From Symbiodinium natans (taxonomy: Eukaryota; Sar; Dinophyceae; Suessiales; Symbiodiniaceae), in assembly GCA_905221605.1 (NCBI GenBank), contig CAJNDS010000735.1, positions 782,100 to 846,099 on the forward strand: DNA of 64,000 nt. The letters run 5' to 3'. The notes beneath the pieces were generated by a model. It worked only from the letters and a program-made list of their open reading frames with translations. It was not told the origin of the DNA and ran no database searches. Positions 13,497 to 22,766 of the stretch are shown here, piece by piece; the first letter of the stretch is position 1, and every line of letters begins with the position of its first letter. The position numbers and the translations under genes are program-made.

Positions 13497-16400
13497 TCAC
13501 TTCTTTTTCCGATTGTTGGCAATCTTGAGGTGAAGTTGCAGCAGAATATACTCCAGGTCCGAAACTGCAAGAACAGGATCCTGTACGCCCCTTTGAATTG
13601 AGGATACCAATCCTTCTCTTTTTGCGTCCTCAATCGCTTGGCAAGATTGACCCAGCTCTGCACTCACAGCTGTAGACGCTTGCGCATCCACATCAGGAGG
13701 ACGATCCTTTTCCTCAGGACCTTTCACCACCACCACTTCTCCCTTTTTGGGACTCTGACTTTTCTCCTTCTTCTTCGCCTTTCCACCGACGTTTGACTTT
13801 GTGCGCATTTTCGAGGCTTTTTCCCCTGCAGAAACCGCCGCATTGGATGATGATCCACTCTTCTCAATGGTCGCCGGCATCTTCTTCGGCTTTGGAACCA
13901 GGAGAGTGTAAGGATCTTCGATAACTGCAGTTTTCCTCTTCTTTTTAACCTTTTTCTTCTCTTCTTCAACGGCAACCTCCGTCTCCGAAGTCTCAACCAC
14001 TTCTTTTTCGGCAGGAATATCCTTGCTGGACTCCCTTTCTAGGGACCTCTTCTTGCCCCTTTTGGGATCTTTTTCTTCTTCCACGTTGGCTCGCTCGAAC
14101 CATATCCTCAGGTCATTGACCCATTCTTCCACCTCCTCGAGCGAAACCTCATACGACTTCACTACTTCGTGAAGTTCCAGCACGGTCAACATACCAGTGG
14201 TCCACGAAACCCATTCTTGATCCATTTGGTCAGTATCTCCAGTGAACTTCAGGAGTTTGAACAATGGGTCCGCCTCTGCTCGAGCCAAATCTGGCTTGCC
14301 ATTGGACAGAAATGAAATCGCCTCCATCAACAGTTCCGTCATTTTGGTATCATCGTCATAAACCATAAAATCCTCCTCACCATCATCGAACTGTTCAGGA
14401 GAGATCTCCTTTTCACCACCATTTGCACCAGAACTTCTCCTTGGACCATCCCTTGGGGGCGTCCTTGGAGACCTTGGCCTCTGTTCATCCAGCGGAACAC
14501 CATGCTCGAAGACACACCTGTCACCAAAACGACACTTCCCAGACCGAGCAAACTGGATGCACCTCACACCAGTTGCATCATGCGAGAACTCACAATCCTT
14601 TCCAGCGAAACAGTCTCTCCCTGCCACATAGTATTTGCACCAATACGAATGTAGCACCACATCATCTTCCGAATGGATGAATTTGCAGTCTTCACCAAAT
14701 TTGCAGCGATCTTTCCCCTTGCCGAACCAATAGCAGAAGCCTTTCTTCCTCTTCTCCAAGCGCTCTGCCTCGTACCGGTCCATAGGGCGATTGTGCTCTA
14801 CATGAACATTGCCATGTACCTGGGGACTGCTCCCTTCACCCGACGTGCTATCAGTAGTTGGTGCTTGGAGTACAGCTGGAAAACCTGGCCTTGGTCCTAC
14901 CACCTTCATGATTGGTTTTCCGCCAACTCCTGAGCCATGCTGAGACGATCCAAAAACATTGAACATCTTCGTGAAGGCCTTTCTAGTGCCAATCTTCTGC
15001 ACCCTTTTGATTGGACATTTCATTGCTCCAACCTTGCATCCAGATGCGTTCAAACGACACAACCTCCTATAACCAACTCTATATCCCTTCTTCCAAAGAG
15101 CCATAAGAATTTTAGAGGCAGTAACATTCTCCACCTCTACCTTTTCCAATGGTCCCTCACTTCCCGGAACAAACCCATCCATATCTGAAGACCTTTCCAT
15201 CTTTTTTGACACCACTTCGTCGAGGTAGTCTTCCGAGATCCAGGGTAAGTTCCTCTTAGAGGAAGGATTGTCATCATTGCTTGGTCCTTCACCAGGATAC
15301 CCTTTTGTGCTGTCAAAGATCTTACCAGTAGTGCGGTCCTGCATAGAGAAATTGGAAGCAACGCGAGAGTACACTGACCACAAGAAAATCCTTGTGCCCG
15401 CCAGTCTTGACGACCCACTGGATGTCTCCTCTTCCGGAGAGACTTCTGGCGCTTTGCCATCCCTTCCAGTGTCACCAAGTGTCTCACCTCCAGCATCTTC
15501 AATGGGAATAAGGGATTCATTGTTCCCTTGATCTAGTACCGCATCTTGTTGATCGGGGATCTCCAGCACCATTCCTGTAGGATCCACTTCCTCATCAGCA
15601 TCGTCGTCCATTCTTCTCCAGAGAACCTCCAATTGATCAGCGCAAGTCGCCGCCTGAAGGAACTCCATCATTTGGTCCCTCCCGTGCTGCCAGAGAAATT
15701 CGGAATTCACCACTGTCCCTTGGCCTCCTAGTCTAAGGAATGGAGCGACCAGATTGGCTACCCTTGCCATAAGTTCCACATGAACTTCCATGCCTGGACT
15801 GCGACTCCAATCATAGGCTATTGCCTCCATAGCAGTTCCAAACTTTTCAGTATTTCTGAATTCCTTTTCCAGGCCAGGAGAAAGCAGCGCACCCATCACC
15901 GAAAGAGGATAATTTCCCACCACCGGCAAGCACGGATCTTCATGGAACGAATGATGCAAATCACCGTAGTGTCCTTGATCTCTCCTTTCAAAAAGGAGTC
16001 TCCCAGTATTCAACTGGGCATTCAGTTCATCCACTTGAACCATTTCAGCACATATTCTCTGTGCCGCAGTCGCTATTGCCGACCAGAGAGCACGATCTGC
16101 CAACCCACGACGCATAACCCACATAGTTGTCGCCGACTGAATCAGTGTACCAGGGTCATATGCCATGACCACCAATGCACCATCATCCATTCTCTGATCA
16201 GTATCATCTTCCAATGCCAGGTTCAAATCCTGTTCGCTTGCACCTTCAGATGACATGCTAATAACCAAGTTTCGATCCATTTTATTGGATCCCTTCTGAT
16301 AGTCCTTGTGCCCCACAGGCAACTTGCCGACAGCAACCTTCCAATAAATCCGAGTCAGAAGACCTTTAACCAGCAATTGCTGAGGAACATTCTTCACCGG

Positions 16401-17459
16401 ACGAACATCCAATGTCTTCGCACCATCACCACGGAGTTCATTGCTCCCACCTTCTCCTTCGTTTTGGTCAGTCTCCTCGCCAGGAATTTGCACTGCTCCT
16501 TCCAGCGCCGTCTCCTGTCCAGCCACTTCTTGCCCAGGAAGAACTTGAGCGCCTTCAGATACATTCACCTGTCCAGCAACACCTTGCCCAGGTAAAACCT
16601 CATCCGTGGAGCCCACCGCCAGCGAACCAACCATAACTGAACCATCCCTTGCTCTTTTTTGAGACTGTTCAGTTCGACGAGAAGGTTGTGGTAGCGAAAA
16701 AACTTGTGAAGTCACTTCTTGGCGGGTCTCCCCCCGCGACGCTTTGTCGCGCCCTTCGCCAAGGTGAACCGATTTTTTCGGCCCGTCATTGGGGCCTGAA
16801 GAACCACCCTGCGGAACATTGCCACGAATCGCAGTTCTCTGTGAATCCCTTTCTTGCAAGAAGATTTCCTTCAGGCGTTGTGCGGCATTGGTCTCCTCCT
16901 CGCTTGAATCGCTTGAGGAAGCGGCATACGAGACCAAAGCCTCCGCCTGTTCATCATCATCCACCACATCTGCCCACGCTCTGCTGAACCGATACGACAA
17001 CCCACCACGAGGCTTCAGTTCCAGTGGCTTCGGCTTTTCCACCACTTCCGCCGGCTGCACCCGTCGTTGTGATCGAGAGCGTGGCACCTGTCGCACCTGT
17101 TTTTTGTCCAGCAAGGGCCTTCCCCTTTTCACAGGGTTTGATCTTGACCGATACTTTTTTGTTGGCGGGTTCACCGGCGGCATTCCAACTCCCACCAACT
17201 GCAGCTTCTGTACGCACAGCGGAGACCTCTGCGCAAGCGTCCAAGCATCACGGTACCTGACCTTATCAAAAAGCTCCCGATAGGAGCCTCTCGGCATGGT
17301 TTTTGCACCGGAGTCTTCAGCTTCACGCACCTGAGTGAGGGTTCGCACCGCCGCTCTTCCAGTTCCTTTGCTCCCAGAAAAAAAAAGGTTGGACCCGTAC
17401 AGATGCATCGGAAGGAACTGCTTTTTCCGGTCCTCCCGGACGATAGCGGACATCACCAA
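13497..17459 (-). CDS. C-terminal part of the element protein: three CCCH zinc fingers and basic tail (third frame segment)
   Basis: The open frame is 1320 residues, but its first ~25 residues are probably the shadow of the upstream frame. The true entry is likely the T9 run near 17380, where the upstream segment changes frame. An Arg/Ser/Pro-rich stretch comes first, then long acidic and helical regions. Three CCCH fingers of C-x8/9-C-x5-C-x3-H type lie at about residues 905-990 (for example CKYYVAGRDCFAGKDCEFSH). A Lys/Glu-rich tail ends in NNRKKK. CCCH fingers bind RNA, so a Gag-like or RNP role is possible, but no retroviral Gag signature is visible. It ends about 370 bp before the 3' LTR, with no pol domains following. 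Confidence 0.8.
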   Translation of the reverse strand: MVMSAIVREDRKKQFLPMHLYGSNLFFSGSKGTGRAAVRTLTQVREAEDSGAKTMPRGSYRELFDKVRYRDAWTLAQRSPLCVQKLQLVGVGMPPVNPPTKKYRSRSNPVKRGRPLLDKKQVRQVPRSRSQRRVQPAEVVEKPKPLELKPRGGLSYRFSRAWADVVDDDEQAEALVSYAASSSDSSEEETNAAQRLKEIFLQERDSQRTAIRGNVPQGGSSGPNDGPKKSVHLGEGRDKASRGETRQEVTSQVFSLPQPSRRTEQSQKRARDGSVMVGSLAVGSTDEVLPGQGVAGQVNVSEGAQVLPGQEVAGQETALEGAVQIPGEETDQNEGEGGSNELRGDGAKTLDVRPVKNVPQQLLVKGLLTRIYWKVAVGKLPVGHKDYQKGSNKMDRNLVISMSSEGASEQDLNLALEDDTDQRMDDGALVVMAYDPGTLIQSATTMWVMRRGLADRALWSAIATAAQRICAEMVQVDELNAQLNTGRLLFERRDQGHYGDLHHSFHEDPCLPVVGNYPLSVMGALLSPGLEKEFRNTEKFGTAMEAIAYDWSRSPGMEVHVELMARVANLVAPFLRLGGQGTVVNSEFLWQHGRDQMMEFLQAATCADQLEVLWRRMDDDADEEVDPTGMVLEIPDQQDAVLDQGNNESLIPIEDAGGETLGDTGRDGKAPEVSPEEETSSGSSRLAGTRIFLWSVYSRVASNFSMQDRTTGKIFDSTKGYPGEGPSNDDNPSSKRNLPWISEDYLDEVVSKKMERSSDMDGFVPGSEGPLEKVEVENVTASKILMALWKKGYRVGYRRLCRLNASGCKVGAMKCPIKRVQKIGTRKAFTKMFNVFGSSQHGSGVGGKPIMKVVGPRPGFPAVLQAPTTDSTSGEGSSPQVHGNVHVEHNRPMDRYEAERLEKRKKGFCYWFGKGKDRCKFGEDCKFIHSEDDVVLHSYWCKYYVAGRDCFAGKDCEFSHDATGVRCIQFARSGKCRFGDRCVFEHGVPLDEQRPRSPRTPPRDGPRRSSGANGGEKEISPEQFDDGEEDFMVYDDDTKMTELLMEAISFLSNGKPDLARAEADPLFKLLKFTGDTDQMDQEWVSWTTGMLTVLELHEVVKSYEVSLEEVEEWVNDLRIWFERANVEEEKDPKRGKKRSLERESSKDIPAEKEVVETSETEVAVEEEKKKVKKKRKTAVIEDPYTLLVPKPKKMPATIEKSGSSSNAAVSAGEKASKMRTKSNVGGKAKKKEKSQSPKKGEVVVVKGPEEKDRPPDVDAQASTAVSAELGQSCQAIEDAKREGLVSSIQRGVQDPVLAVSDLEYILLQLHLKIANNRKKK

Positions 17460-20442
17460 CCAATTGCAGAATTTTGCATGCGGTCACTTTGTTGATCCCT
17501 TTGTCAACCAAATCTTCCACAAAGATGAACTCTTGCAAGTCCGACACATTGGTCACACCAAGTGTAATCATCACCTCACTTACATGAGGGGTATACACCC
17601 ACAGGTGTTCGTTGCGAGCCATCCAATTTTCAATTGGCTCCTCCGGATTTTGAAGCCGAGTACCAGTGGATTCAGCCACCGAATTCTTTTGTTCATCAGC
17701 TTCTGCTTCATCCAGAATACCTTTTTCACCTTCTTTTTGTGACACATTGGTCATTTGCAGCGCTTTTGGTGCCGAGGATGAGGAAGATTCAGCTCCCCCA
17801 CTCGCAGGTGGCTGAAAAGTGCTTCTGTCCGAAATTTCCCATCCTCTCTCCTTTTCAAACCGGACCTGATTGGCCACCTGTACCAAGTGTTTCAGGAGCG
17901 TCAGCCGCTCATCTGACATCTCGTCGTGGGAGTACTTGCAGAAATTTGATCCTTTCCGGCAACGTCCTCTGAGGTAATAATCGAAACAGCAATGGTGGAA
18001 CCCTGCGTCCCTTAGTGCCTTCCTGGAAGCATTGTCCCAAGATTTGCCGGGCTCCCAAGTCCCTTCCAATGCTATGTCATCGTTGTGACGATACCTGCAT
18101 GTAGTCCCATATTTACAACCACCTTGATTGTAATACAGACACAGACGACCTTTTGGCTCACCCGACGTAGGTTCACCCTTTGATGCACCTTTGCCAAAAT
18201 TGTACTTGGCCCGGAAGGCTAAATCCTCCCGCTCCTGCTGTGCCTCATCCACTGTACCTTCCTCTGTGGGAGGGTCACCGATGTTCCCATCCTCATCTTC
18301 AGCTTCTTGGCTGTTCTTTGGATCAGTTGACCCCCCTTCTGGCCAACCTTCACCATAACGACGATGCTCATAGGGACAACCATCACCATTGCGACACCTT
18401 CCCTTATTGAAGAACTTGCACAGTTTGCTGTATCCAGGTGACACAGTCTGTGGAGTCATGTGAGCCTTTTTGTACTGGTCAGGGTCCATGTAGGCTTCCA
18501 TTGGCTTGTTCTCCCTTTTGCTCATGGATTGCACTGCACCATCAAGCTCCTGCAAAAATAGCTTGGTGTCCAACCAAAGCGCGTTCCAAAACTCATCTTC
18601 CCCTTGATTCAGCACCGTTGCCACCGCTTCACCCACAACTGGTCGAGTAAATCTCCTTTTTCTGCATGCCAGTTCGAAAAGCGCGTTGTGGTACTGTTTT
18701 CGGGAAAAAGTGGTTAACTTTCCCAAGCCTGTGCTTTCTGTACCATCAGGCTTCCAACCATCATTTTGCAAGATGCCATACGCGCGCCGAGCTTCCGCAT
18801 TGAGGAATGCATGATCTGCAACACACTCCTGTAGCTCTTCCATTGGGCGACCCAACAGCATCCCAGTGATTTTTCCAACATAGGCCTCATCTTCGTTTCC
18901 ATTCTCCAGAAGAGCTTTGTAGATCTTTTCTCCATAAAGTTGCCTTTCCTCTCGTTCTTCTGAGGATAACTCCTGTACCACAAGCTCTTCATCGGATTGC
19001 TCTTCTTCCTGTTTCCAGTCCCATTGACCGTTGGAATCTTGGTACCATTGACCAGCATACCATGAATCCGTCCACCACGTACTCCAGCCGCTGGGTTTCC
19101 ATTTCCGCAGCGTCGAAGAAGAGTCCTCCACGTCCTCTTCCAAAACCAGAAAGGTGTCCAAGATTATGGTACCATCATCTTCCACTCGTTTCACTGTTCC
19201 ATTGACAGTATCACCAAACCTGAACTGACATGTATTGTTCCCTTCTGCAGGAATCAATACATTCAAATCACCATGGTCCAAAAAGGCTCCATACCCATTG
19301 ATGCAGCGCACTAGACCCATGATCTCATCTCCCTCTTGATAGCAATGTTTCCCAGGTGATTCCAAGGCTCCCGCTCGGGGCACTTTCTTTGCATGCTCTT
19401 CAGAAACCACCTCTGTATCATCGGCTCCTGGCGCATCCTTTGTCTTCACCTTTGGGTCACACTGCTCGTCCTGCTCCACGAGTCCCACAGGCTCATCTCC
19501 TTTGTGCTCCTGGATTTCAGGACCTCCCTTTTTTTCCGCCAAAGGCTTTGCCTCATCTGCTGCAGTTCGCTCGGTGTCGACTTCCGGCGAACTTCCAGAC
19601 GGCAACACTTCTCCCTTCATGGGAGTGGACCCATCATTGGAGTCCTTTGTCACACCTTCTGCAGCAGGCAAATTTTCTTCCACTGCAGGGCGATTGAGTT
19701 GATCATCCACGGCAGGCACACTTTCTTCCACCGCAGGCTCCTTTGGTTCCATGGTTTCCAAAGGAGAATTGCCACCATCGTTGACCACAGCTGCCTCATC
19801 GGCTCCGGTGTAGCCCTTGCTATTCCGTTCCTCGCGGCTAACTTCAGGTTGCACCAGTGCGTCCACCTGTGAACCTCCATCATCAGCTGCTGCGGAGACC
19901 TGCGCCCCATTGTTGCAGTCGCCCGTGGAGAGTGACCCCATATGCACCTCAACCCGTGCTTCCTTCGCACTCCAGGTACTATCTGGCGCATTGACCCGCG
20001 CATCATTGGCGCTCCAGGCCTCATTTTTCAGATCTTCCGTGTCTCCAGCTATTCCAGAAGCTTCTTTTTCCCCTTGAATGGCAGGATTCTTGGCACCAAA
20101 CGAAGAGACCTCCTCAGTCGTAATGCACAACTTTTTTCCCTTCGTCATCCAAATCTCCAGCGCCATCTTCCTGAACGACAGGCACCACATCCACCACTCG
20201 CTCTTCTGCAGCCGACACAATTCCGATCTCCACATTGGGCATTTTTTCTTCTGGACCCACCGATTCCACCGCTGCCACACCCTCAGAAAGCGCCTCCATC
20301 TCTTCCCGATCCAGATGTTGAGCTTCAGCGATGTCTGCTCGGTTTCCAGAAATCCCCTCTTCATCAGGAGAACCCGAGGTCGGGGCGTCACCACCAGCCC
20401 TAGGACCGCTATCCCTGATAGTAGAGGAAAAATCTTTTTCAC
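17323..20442 (-). CDS. central part of the element protein: S1-like domain and three CCCH zinc fingers (second frame segment)
   Basis: The open frame is 1039 residues. The first ~100 residues are the shadow of the preceding frame; the genuine part begins near the A6 run at about 20135. An acidic low-complexity region leads to an S1/OB-like segment at about 365-430 (GDEIMGLV...GAFLDHGDLNVLIP...GDTVNGTVKRV), then a Trp-rich stretch at about 447-477. CCCH fingers follow at about 675-693 (C-x7-C-x5-C-x3-H), 768-786 and 818-839. A last helical segment near residue 970 resembles a small helix-turn-helix fold. All identified domains point to RNA binding. The frame leaves this segment at the T9 run near 17380. 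Confidence 0.8.
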   Translation of the reverse strand: MKKIFPLLSGIAVLGLVVTPRPRVLLMKRGFLETEQTSLKLNIWIGKRWRRFLRVWQRWNRWVQKKKCPMWRSELCRLQKSEWWMWCLSFRKMALEIWMTKGKKLCITTEEVSSFGAKNPAIQGEKEASGIAGDTEDLKNEAWSANDARVNAPDSTWSAKEARVEVHMGSLSTGDCNNGAQVSAAADDGGSQVDALVQPEVSREERNSKGYTGADEAAVVNDGGNSPLETMEPKEPAVEESVPAVDDQLNRPAVEENLPAAEGVTKDSNDGSTPMKGEVLPSGSSPEVDTERTAADEAKPLAEKKGGPEIQEHKGDEPVGLVEQDEQCDPKVKTKDAPGADDTEVVSEEHAKKVPRAGALESPGKHCYQEGDEIMGLVRCINGYGAFLDHGDLNVLIPAEGNNTCQFRFGDTVNGTVKRVEDDGTIILDTFLVLEEDVEDSSSTLRKWKPSGWSTWWTDSWYAGQWYQDSNGQWDWKQEEEQSDEELVVQELSSEEREERQLYGEKIYKALLENGNEDEAYVGKITGMLLGRPMEELQECVADHAFLNAEARRAYGILQNDGWKPDGTESTGLGKLTTFSRKQYHNALFELACRKRRFTRPVVGEAVATVLNQGEDEFWNALWLDTKLFLQELDGAVQSMSKRENKPMEAYMDPDQYKKAHMTPQTVSPGYSKLCKFFNKGRCRNGDGCPYEHRRYGEGWPEGGSTDPKNSQEAEDEDGNIGDPPTEEGTVDEAQQEREDLAFRAKYNFGKGASKGEPTSGEPKGRLCLYYNQGGCKYGTTCRYRHNDDIALEGTWEPGKSWDNASRKALRDAGFHHCCFDYYLRGRCRKGSNFCKYSHDEMSDERLTLLKHLVQVANQVRFEKERGWEISDRSTFQPPASGGAESSSSSAPKALQMTNVSQKEGEKGILDEAEADEQKNSVAESTGTRLQNPEEPIENWMARNEHLWVYTPHVSEVMITLGVTNVSDLQEFIFVEDLVDKGINKVTACKILQLVGDVRYRPGGPEKAVPSDASVRVQPFFFWEQRNWKSGGANPHSGA

Positions 20443-21334
20443 CTACACTATTTACACTACCCTGGATTGCCTTCGTAGACTCAGATGTCGGTGTAGTCGA
20501 TGAAGGACCCAGTTCAGTCTCCACTTCCAGCCCATTGCCCGAAGGAGACCCAACCACGTTGTCGCTTTTCACCTTTTCCCCTACATCCGGCAGCGTCCAC
20601 TTGCTTTCCTGCGTATCCAGGCAGTAGTAATACTGTCTCCCATCTTCGTGGAAGTGCCATTCCCACGTTGTCCCATCGCACGCTTCGATCAGATGCTCAT
20701 CTTTCCGAAAACCATCCCTTTCAGAGACTTGACGCATCTCATCCTCTTCTTCTGACAACTGGCGCAACCTTTCAGCCTCCATCTGTAAGATCTCCTCTTC
20801 CCCCATGGCATATTCAGCAGTTGGCGCGGCTTCAAAGCTGTCCGCACCCTTCTGTTCGTAACCGCTTCCACCACCCAGGGAACTCGCCGAGGGATCCCCT
20901 TTAATCTTGTTCAGAGGCCTCCTGGCAGCTTGCAGCACTTCTCCACTCAGATTGGTCTGAGACCCTTGGTCAATCATTCGGCCCGAAGTCGAAGTAGACG
21001 GCTGGTACCCATGTTTGTGCAACACGCGTAAAACAGTCACCTCCATTTCACGGTCTATACCACCAGTCGCGTCCCAGCTCCTTTTTTCACCAGGCTTTGG
21101 CGATACAGAAACAGCACGTCCTTCAGCTTCAGCATTGCTAACCATATCCACATTGGGATTTATACCCACATTGGAGTATTCTGCAACCAAGGCTTCTTCC
21201 AGATGTTCTTCAGCGCCAGGCATCACCTCTTCCAGCACCGTCCTTTCACCCAGAGACTCAGCTGCACCGTTTCCAGCTCCACCATTCTGTCCACCATCCG
21301 AGGAAGGCTGGAGCCATCGTTTGGGAGAAGGCAT
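20114..21334 (-). CDS. N-terminal part of the element protein: WW domain (first frame segment)
   Basis: 406 residues beginning at the first ATG, 55 bp downstream of the primer site. Acidic, low-complexity sequence surrounds a clear WW domain at about 223-250 (WEWHFHEDGRQYYYCLD...KWTLP). WW domains bind proline-rich peptides and are common in splicing and transcription factors. The frame stops 329 bp inside the next segment; reading frame agreement with it is restored by a one-base shift at a GGGAAAAAAG run (about 20135). I treat the three segments as one original long gene. Confidence 0.8.
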   Translation of the reverse strand: MPSPKRWLQPSSDGGQNGGAGNGAAESLGERTVLEEVMPGAEEHLEEALVAEYSNVGINPNVDMVSNAEAEGRAVSVSPKPGEKRSWDATGGIDREMEVTVLRVLHKHGYQPSTSTSGRMIDQGSQTNLSGEVLQAARRPLNKIKGDPSASSLGGGSGYEQKGADSFEAAPTAEYAMGEEEILQMEAERLRQLSEEEDEMRQVSERDGFRKDEHLIEACDGTTWEWHFHEDGRQYYYCLDTQESKWTLPDVGEKVKSDNVVGSPSGNGLEVETELGPSSTTPTSESTKAIQGSVNSVGEKDFSSTIRDSGPRAGGDAPTSGSPDEEGISGNRADIAEAQHLDREEMEALSEGVAAVESVGPEEKMPNVEIGIVSAAEERVVDVVPVVQEDGAGDLDDEGKKVVHYD

Positions 21335-21389
21335 TGCTTCTTAATCCCAAAAACCTTGAAAGAACACTTAACCGCAGGGAACCTAATTT

Positions 21390-21401
21390 GGGCTCATAAC
21401 C
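21390..21401 (-). promoter_or_regulatory. primer-binding site, initiator-tRNA anticodon-arm type
   Basis: GGTTATGAGCCC on the - strand directly follows the 5' LTR. It is complementary to GGGCUCAUAACC, the anticodon stem-loop of yeast-type initiator methionine tRNA. Copia and Ty5 are known to prime from a half-tRNA cut in this region. The match is 12 bases and does not extend further. Confidence 0.75.
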
Positions 21402-21688
21402 TACGGGGGGACAACCAGGGAAGGAAACCAACTCCCCTAATCGCCCTGAACCTATATTCCCCAGATCGAACCAAGAAACAAACGAGAACACGGATAAGAG
21501 CAACCCAGGGGGGAAGGAAAGGGGGAAGGAATCCACACCCTTACCAAACCCTAAGAACCCAGGCACTACTTTTTGAACTTGTGGCTTTCTGTCCAAGCCC
21601 ATCTTGAGCCAAACATGTTATCCGGGTTCATTAACCCTTCCAACTCTCAACACTAACTCTTTTCTACAATACCAGTTGCAGCTCCGCA
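21402..21688 (-). repeat. 5' LTR (287 bp)
   Basis: Direct copy of 12852-13125 with a 13-bp insertion. It begins TGCGGAG on the - strand and ends CCCGTA against the primer site. Confidence 0.92.
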
Positions 21689-21802
21689 TAGGGTTTAGGG
21701 TTTAGGGTTTGCTGTGATAGGGTGTAGATGCTGTGAAGGTTAGGTTTCGGAACAAGCTCGAAAGCTACGTGAGGTGCGATACGCAGCGTTGGCCCGATTG
21801 TG

Positions 21803-21914
21803 GATTAATCCTCCCCCTAATAAAAAACCCCCCTCTACCCCCAATATGAAATACTCCCATTATGGTTATATCATAGTATATAGGGGGTATTGAATATTTG
21901 GGAGCAGATGGGGT
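21803..21914. mobile_element. degenerate family L hairpin element
   Basis: 'aatcctccccctaat' and 'gaaatactcccattatggttatatcatagtat' resemble the copy at 6884-7035 and form an imperfect hairpin. Confidence 0.55.
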
Positions 21915-21933
21915 TGCGGGAGGGGAGTACCTT

Positions 21934-22050
21934 CCCAGAGACTCCGATATTGAAGGAATGTTCATTAAACCATAAAAAGGAACCCTATTGCATATTCAGG
22001 CATATTCCTTAGACCATATAAGGAACCCTGTCATGATTGGCGTCTCTGGG
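21934..22050. mobile_element. family G hairpin element, diverged
   Basis: Begins CCCAGAGACTCC and ends GGCGTCTCTGGG, with internal 'aggaaccct' on both arms as in the copies at 25374 and 26587. A poly-G/C tract follows at 22085-22170. Confidence 0.7.
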
Positions 22051-22549
22051 TTATGTAGGGAAAAGATAGCTGCGCGTTTTGAGCGGGGGTGAGGGGGGGG
22101 GGGGGGGGGGGGGGCGGGGGGGGGGGTGGGTGGGGCGGGGGGAGGAGGTGGGGGTGGGGGGTGGGCAGGGCAGGAGGGGTTCCTAAAGTGGCCTTTACCT
22201 CTTCTATGGTTCATGGGTCGTTATAAGTTGGGGTGAAGTGCTTCGGTACTTGAGATCCATTTCGCTGACAGCCCTGTCTGGAGCGCCATAACCTAGTTTT
22301 CGGTTCCTGTGTAGCTATAAGCAAGTCTTTACGTACCCTAAGTAGGGTTATAAGTTTTAGTTCTCACAAGTTAAAAACCCTACGTACAACTACCCAAGAA
22401 CCTCCAAGTAGCCTTCACAGCTCGCTGCACTACCCTTGGTTTGAAGTTCAGGGTTTAGGGTCATGGGCTAGGTTTTTGGATTTGAAAGAAGCCCCTTCAA
22501 ACCCTAGACCCAAAACACCCAGCCTTATTCTTAGGGTCCATTCAGGGAG

Positions 22550-22766
22550 GGGGGTTGAAGGGGGGGGGGTATGTAAGCCAAGGTTCCCGAACTCCCGAAG
22601 CTTTGCTAGGTACCTACTTGGCGGTTCATGGGTGGTCGGAAGTAGGGTTCTAATCATGGGAACTATACTGACAACCCTTTTCAGGATACGTATAACCTTT
22701 CTCATAACTACCCATGAACCTGAAAGTGCCCTCCTATGAACGCACGCCCCCCCCCCCCCCCCGCCT
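22550..22766. mobile_element. family J element with a nested family A element (22616-22727)
   Basis: The family J sequence 'aaggttccc...gctaggtacct' is interrupted by a diverged family A hairpin and resumes with 'gccctcc', as seen by comparison with the uninterrupted copy at 60723-60834. Confidence 0.7.

Larger units (their letters stand above)
12852..21688 (-). mobile_element. complete non-autonomous LTR retrotransposon with CCCH/WW/S1-like coding region
   Basis: Direct repeats at 12852-13125 and 21402-21688 bound the element. They appear identical apart from one 13-bp indel. On the - strand the LTRs run TGCGG...CCGTA. A primer site (21390-21401) abuts the 5' LTR and a polypurine tract (13126-13133) abuts the 3' LTR. 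The interior is a coding region of about 7.8 kb broken by two homopolymer frame changes. It contains no protease, integrase, reverse transcriptase or RNase H, so the element must be mobilised in trans. The insertion is in a TTTAGGG tract with TAGGG duplicated. The near-identity of the LTRs implies a recent insertion. Confidence 0.9.

Noticed and set aside
20114-20160. A classical -1 frameshift site (A_AAA_AAG) between the first two segments of the LTR element gene
   Set aside because: The heptamer is present, but the downstream frame is +1 relative to the upstream one, so -1 slippage would not reach it.
17323-20442. Treating the three frame segments of the LTR element as three separate overlapping genes
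   Set aside because: The first ~100 residues of the second segment and ~25 of the third are Trp/Arg-rich shadow sequence, and protein-like sequence switches frame exactly at homopolymers, so one broken gene is the simpler reading.
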